Source: Alkalispirochaeta americana
GTDB lineage: Bacteria; Spirochaetota; Spirochaetia; DSM-27196; Alkalispirochaetaceae
DNA: 64,000 nucleotides
Direction of reading: 5' to 3'
Assembly (NCBI RefSeq): GCF_900156105.1
Contig: NZ_FTMS01000007.1
Span: forward strand, 62,001-126,000
The translations under genes and the position numbers were made by a program. The notes under the pieces were generated by a model. The model was not told the DNA's origin, did not search any database, and worked only from the letters and a program-made list of their open reading frames with translations. Below are positions 39,479 to 48,393 of the stretch, piece by piece (the stretch's first letter is position 1; each line of letters starts with the position of its first letter).

Positions 39479-41740
39479 ATGAAAGATAAACAACCAAACC
39501 CGGATGTTATAGCAAGTTCTCGGCAGGATCAACTTCCTGTGCGTGTCACAAAGCGGGACGGTCGGCAGGTCGATTTTGATGCTGACCGGATTCTCCGGGC
39601 CCTGGAGCGGTGTTTCGAGGGGGTTCACCGCCAGTCCCGCACCCCCCTGACGGAACTTACCAGTCAGGTGGTAAACGTGGTGGCTGCCAAGTTTTCCGAA
39701 CCCTCGGTGGAGCAGATTCAGGACGTGGTGGAGATGGTACTCCAGGCTGCCGGAGAGTACGAAGCAGCCAAAGCCTATATCCTCTATCGTGCAGAGCACG
39801 AAAAACTGCGCCGCCAGCGCCCCGTTCCCCAGGAGGTACAGGACGCTGTGGCCGCCTCGGATGCCTACTTTCCCACAGCGATCCAGAAGTTTCAGTTCTA
39901 CGACAAGTATTCCCGGTATAACTACGATCTTGGTCGCCGGGAAACCTGGATTGAGACGGTGGACCGGGCCGTGGAGTACCTGAAAACGCTCTCGCAGGAG
40001 CGCCTGGAGCAGAAGGACTACGACCGTCTGCGTCAGGGAATCCTGGAAATGAAAGTCATGCCCTCCATGAGACTGCTGGCCATGGCAGGAGCTCCAGCCG
40101 AGCGGAACAACATTGCCATTTACAACTGCTCCTACCTGCCTGTGGACGCCCTGGACTCCTTTGTAGAGGCGCTCATTATCAGCATGAACGGCTGCGGTGT
40201 GGGATACAGCGTGGAGAGGCGCTACATTGAGTGTCTGCCCCGGGTCTTGCGCCAAACCGGGGTACACCGGGGTGCGCTGGTTGTGCAGGACACCTCCGAG
40301 GGGTGGGCCGATGCGCTTCGCAGTGGTCTGGATGCCTGGTTTGCCGGTGAGGATATCACCTTTGATTTTTCCCGGGTGCGCCCAGCCGGAGCTCCTCTTC
40401 GGATAAAAGGAGGAAGCGCCTCGGGACCTGAGCCGTTGCGGGTGATGCTTAACTTTGCCCGTGAACGTATCCTTGCCCGTCAGGGCGGGTTCATCACCTC
40501 CGTGGACGCCCACGATATCATGTGTGCCGTGGGTGGCGCCGCCGTCTCCGGCGGGGTGCGTCGCACCGCCATGATCTCCCTCTTTGATTACGATGATCAG
40601 GAGATGCGCCACTGCAAGGATGGTGATTTCTGGCATCACAATTCCCAGCGATGGAACGCCAACAATTCTGCCGTATGGCCCAACCGGGAGCTCTCCCAGG
40701 AGGAAGTGGCCACCTTTGTGCTGGATATGGTTCGCTCCGGCCGGGGCGAGCCAGGGATCTTCAACCGCCGGGCTGCTCTGGAAAGCCGTCCGCCCCGTCG
40801 GAAGGAGGCCGAGTTTGGTACCAACCCCTGCGGCGAGATTGTCCTGCGGCCCTTCCAGTTCTGCAACCTCTCCAGCGCGATTGCCCGGGAAGAGGACACC
40901 TTCGAGACCCTGAAAGAAAAGGTCGAACTGGCCACAATCATAGGAACGATCCAGTCCATGGCCACCAACTTTCCGGGACTGCGTCCCCAGTGGCAGGAAA
41001 ACTGCCAGGAGGAACGTCTTCTGGGGGTAGATCTGAATGGTCAGATGGATAGCCCCGCCTGTCAGGACCCGGATGTCCAAAGCCGTCTGCGCTACGTAGC
41101 GGTGGAGACAAACCGACGATACGCAAAAAAGCTTGGCATCAACCAGTCCGTGGCAGTAACCACGGTGAAGCCCTCGGGAAACTCGAGCCAGCTCATGAAC
41201 AGCGCCTCGGGAATCCACGCCCGGTGGGCCTCCTACTACATCCGGAATGTCCGAGTTGGGGCCCACACCCCAATTTTCCACGCCCTGCGCGACGAGGGGG
41301 TCCCCATGGATCCTGAGAACGGTCAGACCGTGGATAACGCCACCACCTGGGTGGCGCATTTTCCGGTGAAAAGCCCCGATTCGGCGGTAACGCGTCACAG
41401 CAGCACCGCCCTGGAGCAGTGCGCATACTGGTTGCAAAACAAAGTTCACTACACCGAACACAATCCCTCCGTGACAATCACCTACCGGCCCGATGAGGTG
41501 ATCGACATTATCAAGTGGATCTGGGAACATCAGGACAAGCTGGGGGGGATGGCCTTTCTTCCCGCCAGTGATGCACAATACGAGCAAATGCCCTACGTGG
41601 AGATCACCCAAGAGGAGTACGAGCGCCTTGAACGGACCTTTCCAGATATCGATTTTTCCCGGATCTACCGCTACGAAGACCGGGACTACACCACGGCGGC
41701 GCAGGAACTGGCCTGCCTGGCTGGCTCCTGCGAGATATAA
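39479..41740 (+). CDS. nrdJ: Class II (adenosylcobalamin-dependent) ribonucleoside-triphosphate reductase
   Basis: A 753-residue enzyme that reduces ribonucleotides to deoxyribonucleotides with vitamin B12 coenzyme. An ATP-cone (VRVTKRDGRQVDFDADRILRALERCF) begins the protein. The barrel has NNIAIYNCSYLPVDALDSFVEALIISMNGCGVGYSV, the thiyl-radical Cys in FGTNPCGEIVLRPFQFCNLSS, and VTTVKPSGNSSQLMNSASGIH. The C-terminal redox pair is CLAGSC two residues from the end. The start at 39479 is preferred because GAGG lies upstream; ATG 39455 is the alternative. It closely resembles the monomeric Lactobacillus-type reductase. Confidence 0.95.
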   Translation: MKDKQPNPDVIASSRQDQLPVRVTKRDGRQVDFDADRILRALERCFEGVHRQSRTPLTELTSQVVNVVAAKFSEPSVEQIQDVVEMVLQAAGEYEAAKAYILYRAEHEKLRRQRPVPQEVQDAVAASDAYFPTAIQKFQFYDKYSRYNYDLGRRETWIETVDRAVEYLKTLSQERLEQKDYDRLRQGILEMKVMPSMRLLAMAGAPAERNNIAIYNCSYLPVDALDSFVEALIISMNGCGVGYSVERRYIECLPRVLRQTGVHRGALVVQDTSEGWADALRSGLDAWFAGEDITFDFSRVRPAGAPLRIKGGSASGPEPLRVMLNFARERILARQGGFITSVDAHDIMCAVGGAAVSGGVRRTAMISLFDYDDQEMRHCKDGDFWHHNSQRWNANNSAVWPNRELSQEEVATFVLDMVRSGRGEPGIFNRRAALESRPPRRKEAEFGTNPCGEIVLRPFQFCNLSSAIAREEDTFETLKEKVELATIIGTIQSMATNFPGLRPQWQENCQEERLLGVDLNGQMDSPACQDPDVQSRLRYVAVETNRRYAKKLGINQSVAVTTVKPSGNSSQLMNSASGIHARWASYYIRNVRVGAHTPIFHALRDEGVPMDPENGQTVDNATTWVAHFPVKSPDSAVTRHSSTALEQCAYWLQNKVHYTEHNPSVTITYRPDEVIDIIKWIWEHQDKLGGMAFLPASDAQYEQMPYVEITQEEYERLERTFPDIDFSRIYRYEDRDYTTAAQELACLAGSCEI

Positions 41741-42797
41741 GGCCCTCCAGGGGCTTGTAGCTGGTTTTCTCCTGGTGGGGGCGCTGGCCCCTTCCGGGGT
41801 ACTGGCTCAGGCGAATCCTTTTGTAGGAACGGGTGGGGGGCGTGGCCCTGCCCCCGCCGAGGCCTCAAAAGAGGGGCCAGAAGCAAGGCCAGAAGCGAGG
41901 CCAGAAGAGGGGCCAGGAACGGAGCCGGAAAGGGCTTCTCCTGAAGTGTCCCGGCAGATCACCTTTACCGAGTATGGCCCTCCCCGAACCGCCCTGGGAG
42001 CGTGGTTGCGCACCACCCAGCGCGATCTCAGTCGCTCCCTGGCCCAAACCTTGCGGGCTGTACGTCGTGGCGAGACCTCGGGAGCTTTCTGGCTCATCCT
42101 CTCCCTGGCTTTTGCCTACGGCGTGATCCACTCGCTTTTGCCGGGACACCGGAAGGTCTTGCTGGTCTCCTACTTTATGGCTGAGACAGCGCGTCCTTTG
42201 ACGGGTCTTATCGCCGGGTTCTCCCTGGCGGCAGTTCACGCCGGGGCGGCTGTGCTGGTTGTGTTGGGAGCCTACTTCCTGGTGGAGACCTCCTTGAGCG
42301 CCACCGTGGCCCAGGCAAGCATGGCGATCCACCTTACCACGTCGGTACTGGTGCTCCTGGTGGGTCTGGTGATGCTGGTCCTCAAGATCAGGGAGGCCCG
42401 CCATGGCCACGGAGAGGATCACGGCCACGAAGAAGACCACGGTTCGGGGTGTGGTTGCCAGGGAACTGCTCAGGGCGATCGCCCTGATTCCTCCCGGAAA
42501 CTCCTGCCGGTGATCGTTCTCTCGGGGTTGGTCCCCTGTCCCGGCTCGTCGATGATCATGATCTTTGCGCTCTCCGTGGGAGTACTGGCTCTGGGGTTAA
42601 TTGCCGTGGGAGCCTTTGCCGTGGGTATGGCCCTGTCTCTCTCGGGGGTGTGTATCGCCACCATCTTTGTTAAGGAGCGCATACATCTCCTCCTGGAGAG
42701 TCGGAGGGGCCACTCCCTTCACCACGGGATCGAGATCGGCAGCGCTGCCGCGATGGTTCTTTTCGGGCTATTCCTGGTAGCCCCCTTTGTGCTGTAG
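41568..42797 (+). CDS. NicO/RcnA-family nickel/cobalt transporter
   Basis: The reliable part begins near 41740. A signal-like stretch (LQGLVAGFLLVGALAPSGVLAQA) is followed by an Ala/Pro/Glu-rich linker and a six-helix domain with AYGVIHSLLPGHRKVLLVSYF, the NicO metal motif. A His-rich loop (RHGHGEDHGHEEDHGSGCGC) and GLVPCPGSSMIMIFALS follow. NicO proteins move Ni2+ or Co2+ across the membrane. Being directly behind a B12-dependent reductase suggests cobalt. The start is unclear: the only ATG (41568) lies 173 bases inside nrdJ in another frame; a CTG near 41718 would give a good signal peptide. Confidence 0.82.
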   Translation: MMHNTSKCPTWRSPKRSTSALNGPFQISIFPGSTATKTGTTPRRRRNWPAWLAPARYKALQGLVAGFLLVGALAPSGVLAQANPFVGTGGGRGPAPAEASKEGPEARPEARPEEGPGTEPERASPEVSRQITFTEYGPPRTALGAWLRTTQRDLSRSLAQTLRAVRRGETSGAFWLILSLAFAYGVIHSLLPGHRKVLLVSYFMAETARPLTGLIAGFSLAAVHAGAAVLVVLGAYFLVETSLSATVAQASMAIHLTTSVLVLLVGLVMLVLKIREARHGHGEDHGHEEDHGSGCGCQGTAQGDRPDSSRKLLPVIVLSGLVPCPGSSMIMIFALSVGVLALGLIAVGAFAVGMALSLSGVCIATIFVKERIHLLLESRRGHSLHHGIEIGSAAAMVLFGLFLVAPFVL

Positions 42798-43925
42798 CGC
42801 TTTGGGGGAGCCCAGGGGGTGTTCGTTCCCGCAGGAGCAGGCTACAAAGAGGGAATATTCCGGGGCTGTCCGCTCAAAGCGGTCGGCCACACCGGGGGTC
42901 AGGATAATCCGGTTGTCCTCGGTGGCTATGATCGCCTCGTAGCCGGGCAGTTCCTCCATGAGATCCAGTCCTGTCTCAAGACCCATGACAAAGATGGCCG
43001 TCGAGAGGGCATCGGTGATGATTGCCCGGGGCCCCACCACGGTGACGCTGGTCAGGCCCGAATCGCTGGGGTAGCCTGTGGAGGGATCAAAAATGTGGTG
43101 GTATCGAAGGCCCTCTTCCTCGAAGAACCGTTCATAGGCCCCGGAGCTGACCACGCTCTCGTCACGGGAGGAGAGGACTCCCAGGTATTGGTCCCGCTGT
43201 CCTCCCGGGTGCTGGAGGCCGATGCGCCAGGGGGTTCCCCGGGGGTGTTCTCCCACCGTTACAATATCGCCACCGTAGTCCAGAAGGGCATGCTTTACCC
43301 CGGCTTCTCTCAAAAGGCGAGCTCCCTCGTCGGCGGCATACCCCTTGGCGATTCCTCCCACATCGAGCGCCATCCCGGAGCGAGGCAGAAAAACCGTTTC
43401 CGCCTTCGTGTCCAGCACGACGTCGCTGAAACCGATAGCTGGCTGAACCCGGAGAACCTCTTCCTTGGGTGGCACCGAGGCCGCTTCGGTTCCCATGCCC
43501 CAGAGCGCTATCAGCGGGGCAATGGTGATATCGAAGGCGCCTCCGGTGAGCTCTCCCACCTTGAGCCCCTCCCGGATCACCAGAAAGGTATCGGGCGAGA
43601 CCGCCACAGGACGATGACCGGCGTGACGGTTCACCTCCATGATTTCCGTGGTATCGTACTCTGCCTGGTTGATACTCATCCGATTCTGAATCTCCCGGGT
43701 TCGTTCAAAGGCCTCGTCCAGGGCCTGACGAGGATTCGGGGCCTCGAAGATGGTGATCGTCACAGCCGTTCCCAGAAGAAATTCCGTCTGGGAGCGCCTG
43801 GCCGAGGCCGCAGGAGAGCAACTCCACAGGAGCGGAGTTGCCAAAAGAAGGATTGCCAGAAGAGGTGTGTTCCGAAGACAGGGTGCCTGGAATAGAGAAA
43901 AAGCTCGGAGGTCGGATACTCGCAT
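42768..43925 (-). CDS. apbE: FAD:protein FMN transferase lipoprotein
   Basis: A 385-residue exported enzyme that attaches FMN covalently to proteins such as Nqr/Rnf subunits. The lipobox LLWSC follows a hydrophobic helix. ApbE features are visible: LLGTAVTITIFE, GAFDITIAPLIALWGMG, MALDVGGIAKGYAADEGARLL, GGDIVTVGEHPRG, and HHIFDPSTGYPSDSGLTSVTVVGPRAIITDALSTAIFVMG. The start is the Met 35 residues before the lipobox Cys, with AGAGGA directly upstream. Its 3' end overlaps the NicO gene by 30 bases. Upstream the reading frame runs through a heptamer repeat, probably not translated. Confidence 0.9.
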   Translation of the reverse strand: MRVSDLRAFSLFQAPCLRNTPLLAILLLATPLLWSCSPAASARRSQTEFLLGTAVTITIFEAPNPRQALDEAFERTREIQNRMSINQAEYDTTEIMEVNRHAGHRPVAVSPDTFLVIREGLKVGELTGGAFDITIAPLIALWGMGTEAASVPPKEEVLRVQPAIGFSDVVLDTKAETVFLPRSGMALDVGGIAKGYAADEGARLLREAGVKHALLDYGGDIVTVGEHPRGTPWRIGLQHPGGQRDQYLGVLSSRDESVVSSGAYERFFEEEGLRYHHIFDPSTGYPSDSGLTSVTVVGPRAIITDALSTAIFVMGLETGLDLMEELPGYEAIIATEDNRIILTPGVADRFERTAPEYSLFVACSCGNEHPLGSPKALQHKGGYQE

Positions 43926-43983
43926 TCCTCTGGTATACGCCAAAACAGGAGAATTGTCACCCGGAGTATTCTGGGCTACACTC

Positions 43984-44039
43984 GGTGCCCGGTGCCCGGT
44001 GCCCGGTGCCCGGTGCCCGGTGCCCGGTGCCCGGTGCCC
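43984..44039. repeat. Eight perfect tandem copies of the heptamer GGTGCCC
   Basis: The unit repeats eight times without error between the divergent apbE and uppP genes, 59 bases before apbE and 61 before uppP. Seven is not a multiple of three, so changes in number shift any overlapping frame and alter promoter spacing by seven bases. The unit CCGGTGC (same repeat, other phase) differs by one base from the CCGGCGC heptamers of the Rpn linkers. Confidence 0.95.
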
Positions 44040-44100
44040 TCCGGTATGTCCGGTCCGGGCGTTCCGATATGTGCTCATGATAAGGAGAACCTGACAACAT

Positions 44101-44898
44101 ATGAACTTCTGGCAATCGATACTGCTTGGAATTGTCCAAGGAATCAGCGAGTTTATCCCCATCAGCAGCTCGGGCCACCTGGTGGTGATGCGCGCTGTTT
44201 TGGGAATAGGGGAAATCCCCCTGGTCTATGACGTGGTTTTGCACATCGCCACCCTTATTGTGGTGCTGGTCTTTTTCCGGGAACGGATCATGCGCATGAC
44301 AGCGGCCCTTCTGCGGTGGTGCGCCAGACGATCCCGTCAGGAGGATGCCCAGGAACTGAAGCTGACCTTCCTGGTGGTTCTTGCCACGATGGTTACTGTG
44401 GCGATCGCCCTGGTGATACGCCCCCTGGAGCTGCATAACGAACCCCGGATCACGGCGGGAGCCTTCCTGGTAACGGCGGCACTCCTGGCGGTAGCTCACC
44501 TGGCAAAGGGACGAACCGGTTTCGATGGAATCGGCCGGCGTCACGCCCTGGTGGTGGGGGCCGTTCAGGGGCTCGCGGTTATTCCCGGCATATCCCGCTC
44601 GGGGAGCACCATCACCGCAGCGTTGCATTCAGGGATTTCCCGCGAGCAGGCGGGGGAGTTCTCCTTTCTGCTCTCGATCCCCGCCATTCTGGGAGCGATG
44701 GTGCTGGAGATGCGCCATCTGGGAGAGCTGGGAGAAATGGTCAGTCCCATGGCGATGGCCGGGGGCTTTCTGGCCTCCCTGGTCTTCGGATTCCTCTCGC
44801 TCTCGCTTCTGGTCCGCCTGATCCAGGGAGGCAAACTCTGGGTTTTCAGCCTCTATCTGGTGCCGTTGGGCCTTTGGGGGCTCTTTGCCCTGACCTGA
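44101..44898 (+). CDS. uppP: Undecaprenyl-diphosphatase
   Basis: A 265-residue polytopic protein that recycles the cell-wall carrier lipid and gives bacitracin resistance. The BacA signature motifs are present: QGISEFIPISSSGHLVVM near the start, and VQGLAVIPGISRSGSTITAALHSGISREQAGEFSFLLSIPAILGA further on. An AAGGAG site lies 13 bases upstream. The stop codon lies within a TGACC pentamer array. Confidence 0.97.
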   Translation: MNFWQSILLGIVQGISEFIPISSSGHLVVMRAVLGIGEIPLVYDVVLHIATLIVVLVFFRERIMRMTAALLRWCARRSRQEDAQELKLTFLVVLATMVTVAIALVIRPLELHNEPRITAGAFLVTAALLAVAHLAKGRTGFDGIGRRHALVVGAVQGLAVIPGISRSGSTITAALHSGISREQAGEFSFLLSIPAILGAMVLEMRHLGELGEMVSPMAMAGGFLASLVFGFLSLSLLVRLIQGGKLWVFSLYLVPLGLWGLFALT

Positions 44899-44920
44899 CC
44901 TGACCTGACCTGACCTGACC
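44891..44920. repeat. Six tandem TGACC pentamers across the uppP stop codon
   Basis: Six perfect copies are followed by TGATC. The uppP stop TGA (44896-44898) is formed by the second unit. Slippage here would only change the downstream spacing, because any frame that enters the array soon meets a TGA. Confidence 0.92.
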
Positions 44921-44940
44921 TGATCTGGACCGGGCCCTGG

Positions 44941-46197
44941 CTAGATGTCCTCCGGTGCCGTGCCCAGAAGCAGGCTCGAGTTGTGTCCCCCAAAGCCGAA
45001 GGAGTTTGACAGAGCCCTGGAAAAGGAGGTCTTCACGGTCTCCCGGGGCAGGTTCAGGGTTGGCAGCTCCGGGTCGGGGTTCATCAGGTTCAGGTTGGCC
45101 GGAATTGTTTGCTCCCGCAAAGCCTGGGTGATGATCACCGCCTCAAGCCCGGCAGCGGCTCCCAGAAGGTGGCCGTGGTAGGACTTGGTGGACCCCACCA
45201 GAGGCGTGTGGGCCGCATCGCCCAGGGCAGCAGCGATTCCCTTCAACTCCGCGATATCTCCCACGGGGGTCGAGGTTCCGTGGGTGTTGATGTAGCCCAG
45301 CTCCCCGGGCGTAACCCCGGCCTGGTTCAAGGCCATCTTCATGGAGAGAGCCGCTCCTCTTCCTTCGGGGTCCGGGGCCACCACATCGTAGGCGTCGCCC
45401 GACATCCCGCAGGAGAGAACTTCTGCCAGAATGGGTGCGCCCCTGCGCCGGGCGTGGTCGTAGTTTTCCAGAATCAGGGTTGCTCCGCCCTCGCTCAGGA
45501 CAAAGCCGTCCCGATCCGTGTCGTAGGGACGCGATGCTGTTTCGGGAGAATCGTTGCGGGTGGAGAGGGCCTGCATATTCCCGAAGCCGGCAATGGACAT
45601 CTCGATCAGGGCTCCTTCGCTACCGCCGGCGATCATCACCTCGGCCATGCCGCTGCGGAGCACCATGAAGGCCATGGCAATAGCGTGGTTCGCCGAGGCA
45701 CAGGCCGTCTGGAGAGAGAGGTTCGGTCCCGTAGCTCCCCAGAGCATGCTCAACGTCCCCGCTGCAATATTGCCAATGGACATGGGGACGTAGAAGGGGC
45801 TCACCCTGCGGTGGCCGCGTTCTTTCAGGGCCAGGGAGTTTTCGTGCTGGATTCCCAGACCACCCACACCGCTCCCGTAGGAGATGCCGATTGTGCTTTT
45901 GTCCTTGATAGTTTCCAGTCCTGCTTGCAGACCCGCCTCATGGGTGGCCGCTGCAGCGTAGTGGCAGAAGGGAGCCATCCGTTTTGCTTTCTTTGCCAGA
46001 TCACCGGAGAAGTAGTCCCGGTAATCGAAATCCTTCACCTCCCCGGCAATCTGCGTAGGCAGGTGCGAGGCGTCAAAACGCGTGATGGGGCCGATCCCTG
46101 AACGGCCTGCCAGGAGGGCCTCCCAGGTTTTTTCAACAGAATTTCCCAGGGGATTCACTGTCCCCATACCGGTAATAACGACTCTTCTCTGGTTCAT
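44941..46197 (-). CDS. fabF: 3-oxoacyl-ACP synthase II
   Basis: A 418-residue condensing enzyme of fatty acid elongation. The catalytic triad is visible as Cys in SLQTACASANHAIA, His in INTHGTSTPVGD, and His in KSYHGHLLGAAAG. The start MNQRRVVITGMGTVNPLG and the end SNSFGFGGHNSSLLL are typical. The start at 46197 follows GGGAGGA; the ATG at 46221 is less likely. It stands alone without other fab genes. Confidence 0.97.
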   Translation of the reverse strand: MNQRRVVITGMGTVNPLGNSVEKTWEALLAGRSGIGPITRFDASHLPTQIAGEVKDFDYRDYFSGDLAKKAKRMAPFCHYAAAATHEAGLQAGLETIKDKSTIGISYGSGVGGLGIQHENSLALKERGHRRVSPFYVPMSIGNIAAGTLSMLWGATGPNLSLQTACASANHAIAMAFMVLRSGMAEVMIAGGSEGALIEMSIAGFGNMQALSTRNDSPETASRPYDTDRDGFVLSEGGATLILENYDHARRRGAPILAEVLSCGMSGDAYDVVAPDPEGRGAALSMKMALNQAGVTPGELGYINTHGTSTPVGDIAELKGIAAALGDAAHTPLVGSTKSYHGHLLGAAAGLEAVIITQALREQTIPANLNLMNPDPELPTLNLPRETVKTSFSRALSNSFGFGGHNSSLLLGTAPEDI

Positions 46198-46289
46198 CAA
46201 ATCCTCCCGTGAGGTTATCATGATGATTTGCTGGTGCTTTGTCCTTCGGGATAATCGCTTTTTGTTGTGCTATTGTCTGATTAGAGAGG

Positions 46290-47126
46290 ATGCCGATCGT
46301 GAAATTGCTCTTTTTCATTCGCTCCATGGAAATCACCTCGCGAATTCTGGGATCGGGAACAGAGAACGATCCTGGCACCCATGAGCTGATTTTCTGCAAG
46401 CGGGGCAGGGGAACCCTGATCCATCGAAGTAATTCCGTAGAGATCCAGGAAGGGAGCCTCCTTTTTAACCCCCGGGGACGTCTTGTGGCCAGTGAGGGGC
46501 TGCTCACGGTGGTGCAGATTCTCTTTGCCGAGGAACTCTTTTCTCCCCAGGTGAACATGGACCGGGAAGCCCTCTACGTTCTGGGGATCGTGAAGATCCA
46601 CGCCCGAAGGCAGAATCACATCGCCCTCTCGCGCATCGGCAGCGAGCGCATGAACTCCCTCATGGCGGGAATGCTCTGGGAATACCAGAACCGCTACCGG
46701 GGCTACTCCTGGGCGATCCGGTTAAAACTCATTGGACTGCTGATCACGCTCATGCGGGACACCCGGTTCGACGTCTCCATCAAGGGGCTCAAACCCTGGT
46801 CAAGCACCCGCATTCAGGATGCTGTGCTTTATCTCAACACGGACTACATGAACCCCATCAGCGTAGAGGATGTGCTGGAATCCTGCGGCCTCAGCCGAAG
46901 TCACTTTCATGCGCTTTTCAAGCGGGAGACGGGCCAGACCTTTGTGGAGTATCTCTCGGCACTGCGCTGCACCCGGGCAGCGGAACTCCTGGTGACCACG
47001 GAAAAAACGGTTCTCCAGATCGCTACGGAATCGGGGTTCAACAATCTGAGCCACTTCTATCACGTCTTCCGCCGGCGCTACGGCATGAGCCCGGGGCAGT
47101 ATCGCCACCGCCAGCACCTGGCGTAA
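46290..47126 (+). CDS. AraC-family transcriptional regulator
   Basis: A 278-residue protein. The N-terminal 150 residues are cupin-like (THELIFCKRGRGTLIHRSNSVEIQEGSLLFNPRGR). The C-terminal domain has two helix-turn-helix units: ISVEDVLESCGLSRSHFHALFKRETGQTFVEYLSALRCTRAAELL and VLQIATESGFNNLSHFYHVFRRRYGMSPGQYR. Its ligand and targets are not known. It is divergent from fabF and precedes the FIST operon by 85 bases; it could regulate either. Confidence 0.92.
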   Translation: MPIVKLLFFIRSMEITSRILGSGTENDPGTHELIFCKRGRGTLIHRSNSVEIQEGSLLFNPRGRLVASEGLLTVVQILFAEELFSPQVNMDREALYVLGIVKIHARRQNHIALSRIGSERMNSLMAGMLWEYQNRYRGYSWAIRLKLIGLLITLMRDTRFDVSIKGLKPWSSTRIQDAVLYLNTDYMNPISVEDVLESCGLSRSHFHALFKRETGQTFVEYLSALRCTRAAELLVTTEKTVLQIATESGFNNLSHFYHVFRRRYGMSPGQYRHRQHLA

Positions 47127-47211
47127 AATACTCCGAATGTTCCCGTGAAAAGAGCGGAGAAATCAACTATCATGTGAAGAGAAGGCATCGGAAGAATAAG
47201 GAGATACCTCT

Positions 47212-48393
47212 GTGATCATTGAAACAGACCGAAGCGGCGGGGTGAAGGAGCTGGAAGAGCTCCTGGAACGAGTTTCCTCCAGACCGGGCGTAGAGGGTCT
47301 CCTGGTTCTTGCCTGCGGCGAGAATGGCTTCACCCCGGAGGATCTGAACCCTCTGCTTTGGCGCCAGAACCTGCCCCTGGCGGGGGGAATCTTTCCGGCC
47401 ATCCTCCGGGGGGCAGAGAAGCTGGAACGCGGTACCATCGTGGCTGGCCTGGGGGCACCCCTGCGAACCCTGGTTGTCCCCGGGTTGAGCGACCCCGATA
47501 TTGATTTTACCCGCCACCTGGAGGAAGCCCTGGAGATTGAGGGGCCCTCGCCCCCGGGGCTCGATGCTCCCACGGTACTGGTTCTGCTGGACGGCCTGGC
47601 CCGACGCATAGAGCCCTTTGTGGAGGCTCTTTACGGACTTCTGGGGATAGGCCGGACCTACCTGGGAGGTGGCGCTGGCACCCTGGCGATGGATCGATCG
47701 CCCATGATCATCTGCAACCAGGGGCTTTTGGCCGATGCTGCCCTGGTGGGCTTTCTGGACGTACCATCATCCCTGGGGGTGAGCCACGGCTGGAACCCCG
47801 TGGCAGGGCCTTTCCGGGTAACTTCCTCCCGGGGTACTACCGTGGAAACCCTGGACTGGAAACCGGCCTTCCAGGTCTACCGTCAGGTTCTTGAGCGGCT
47901 GGGTGTCCACAGCATAGACCCGGAGGATTTCTTTGCCGCCTCCCGTTCCTATCCTTTCGGAATTGCCCGGGTGGGGGCCGAGCGGGTGGTGCGGGATCCC
48001 TACCAGCTTCACCCCGACGGATCTCTTACCTGCGTGGGCGCGGTACGGCAAGGCTCCTTTGTTCACATTCTCCATGGTGACCGGCACTCTCTTGTCTCGG
48101 CTGCCGCCGAAGCGCGTCGGATCAGTCAGCGTTTCCAGCCCGGCCCCGGTGGAACCCGTCTCTTCTTTGATTGTATCTCCCGGGTGCTCTTTCTCAAGGA
48201 GTGCTATGCCGAAGAACTCTCGGCGGTTCACGATCCCTTGCAACCCCTGGTTGGAGCGTGCAGCATCGGAGAAATAGCCAACAACGGTCACAGCTATCTG
48301 GAATTCTACAACATGACCTCCGTGGTGGCCGATCTGGCAGCCGATCTGGCAGAGGTTCAGCCGATCCCAGACAGGCAGGAGCACGAGCCGTGA
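47212..48393 (+). CDS. FIST-domain sensor protein
   Basis: A 393-residue protein starting at GTG, with FIST N and FIST C domains: AGGIFPAIL and GIGRTYLGGGAGTLA in the first part; LGVSHGWNPVAGPFRVTSSRG and VYRQVLERLG in the second; and the C-terminal FFDCISRVLFLKECYAEEL and GACSIGEIANNGHSYLEFYNMTSV. FIST domains are thought to sense small ligands such as amino acids and are often linked to signalling proteins. Its stop codon overlaps the start of the next gene (GTGA), so sensor and kinase are made in step. Confidence 0.86.
   Translation: MIIETDRSGGVKELEELLERVSSRPGVEGLLVLACGENGFTPEDLNPLLWRQNLPLAGGIFPAILRGAEKLERGTIVAGLGAPLRTLVVPGLSDPDIDFTRHLEEALEIEGPSPPGLDAPTVLVLLDGLARRIEPFVEALYGLLGIGRTYLGGGAGTLAMDRSPMIICNQGLLADAALVGFLDVPSSLGVSHGWNPVAGPFRVTSSRGTTVETLDWKPAFQVYRQVLERLGVHSIDPEDFFAASRSYPFGIARVGAERVVRDPYQLHPDGSLTCVGAVRQGSFVHILHGDRHSLVSAAAEARRISQRFQPGPGGTRLFFDCISRVLFLKECYAEELSAVHDPLQPLVGACSIGEIANNGHSYLEFYNMTSVVADLAADLAEVQPIPDRQEHEP

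Noticed and set aside
43926-44162. 79-residue extension of ApbE through the heptamer array
   Set aside because: It would precede the lipoprotein signal and encode simple GHRAPGT repeats; it overlaps the start of uppP. Kept only as a possible phase-variation effect.
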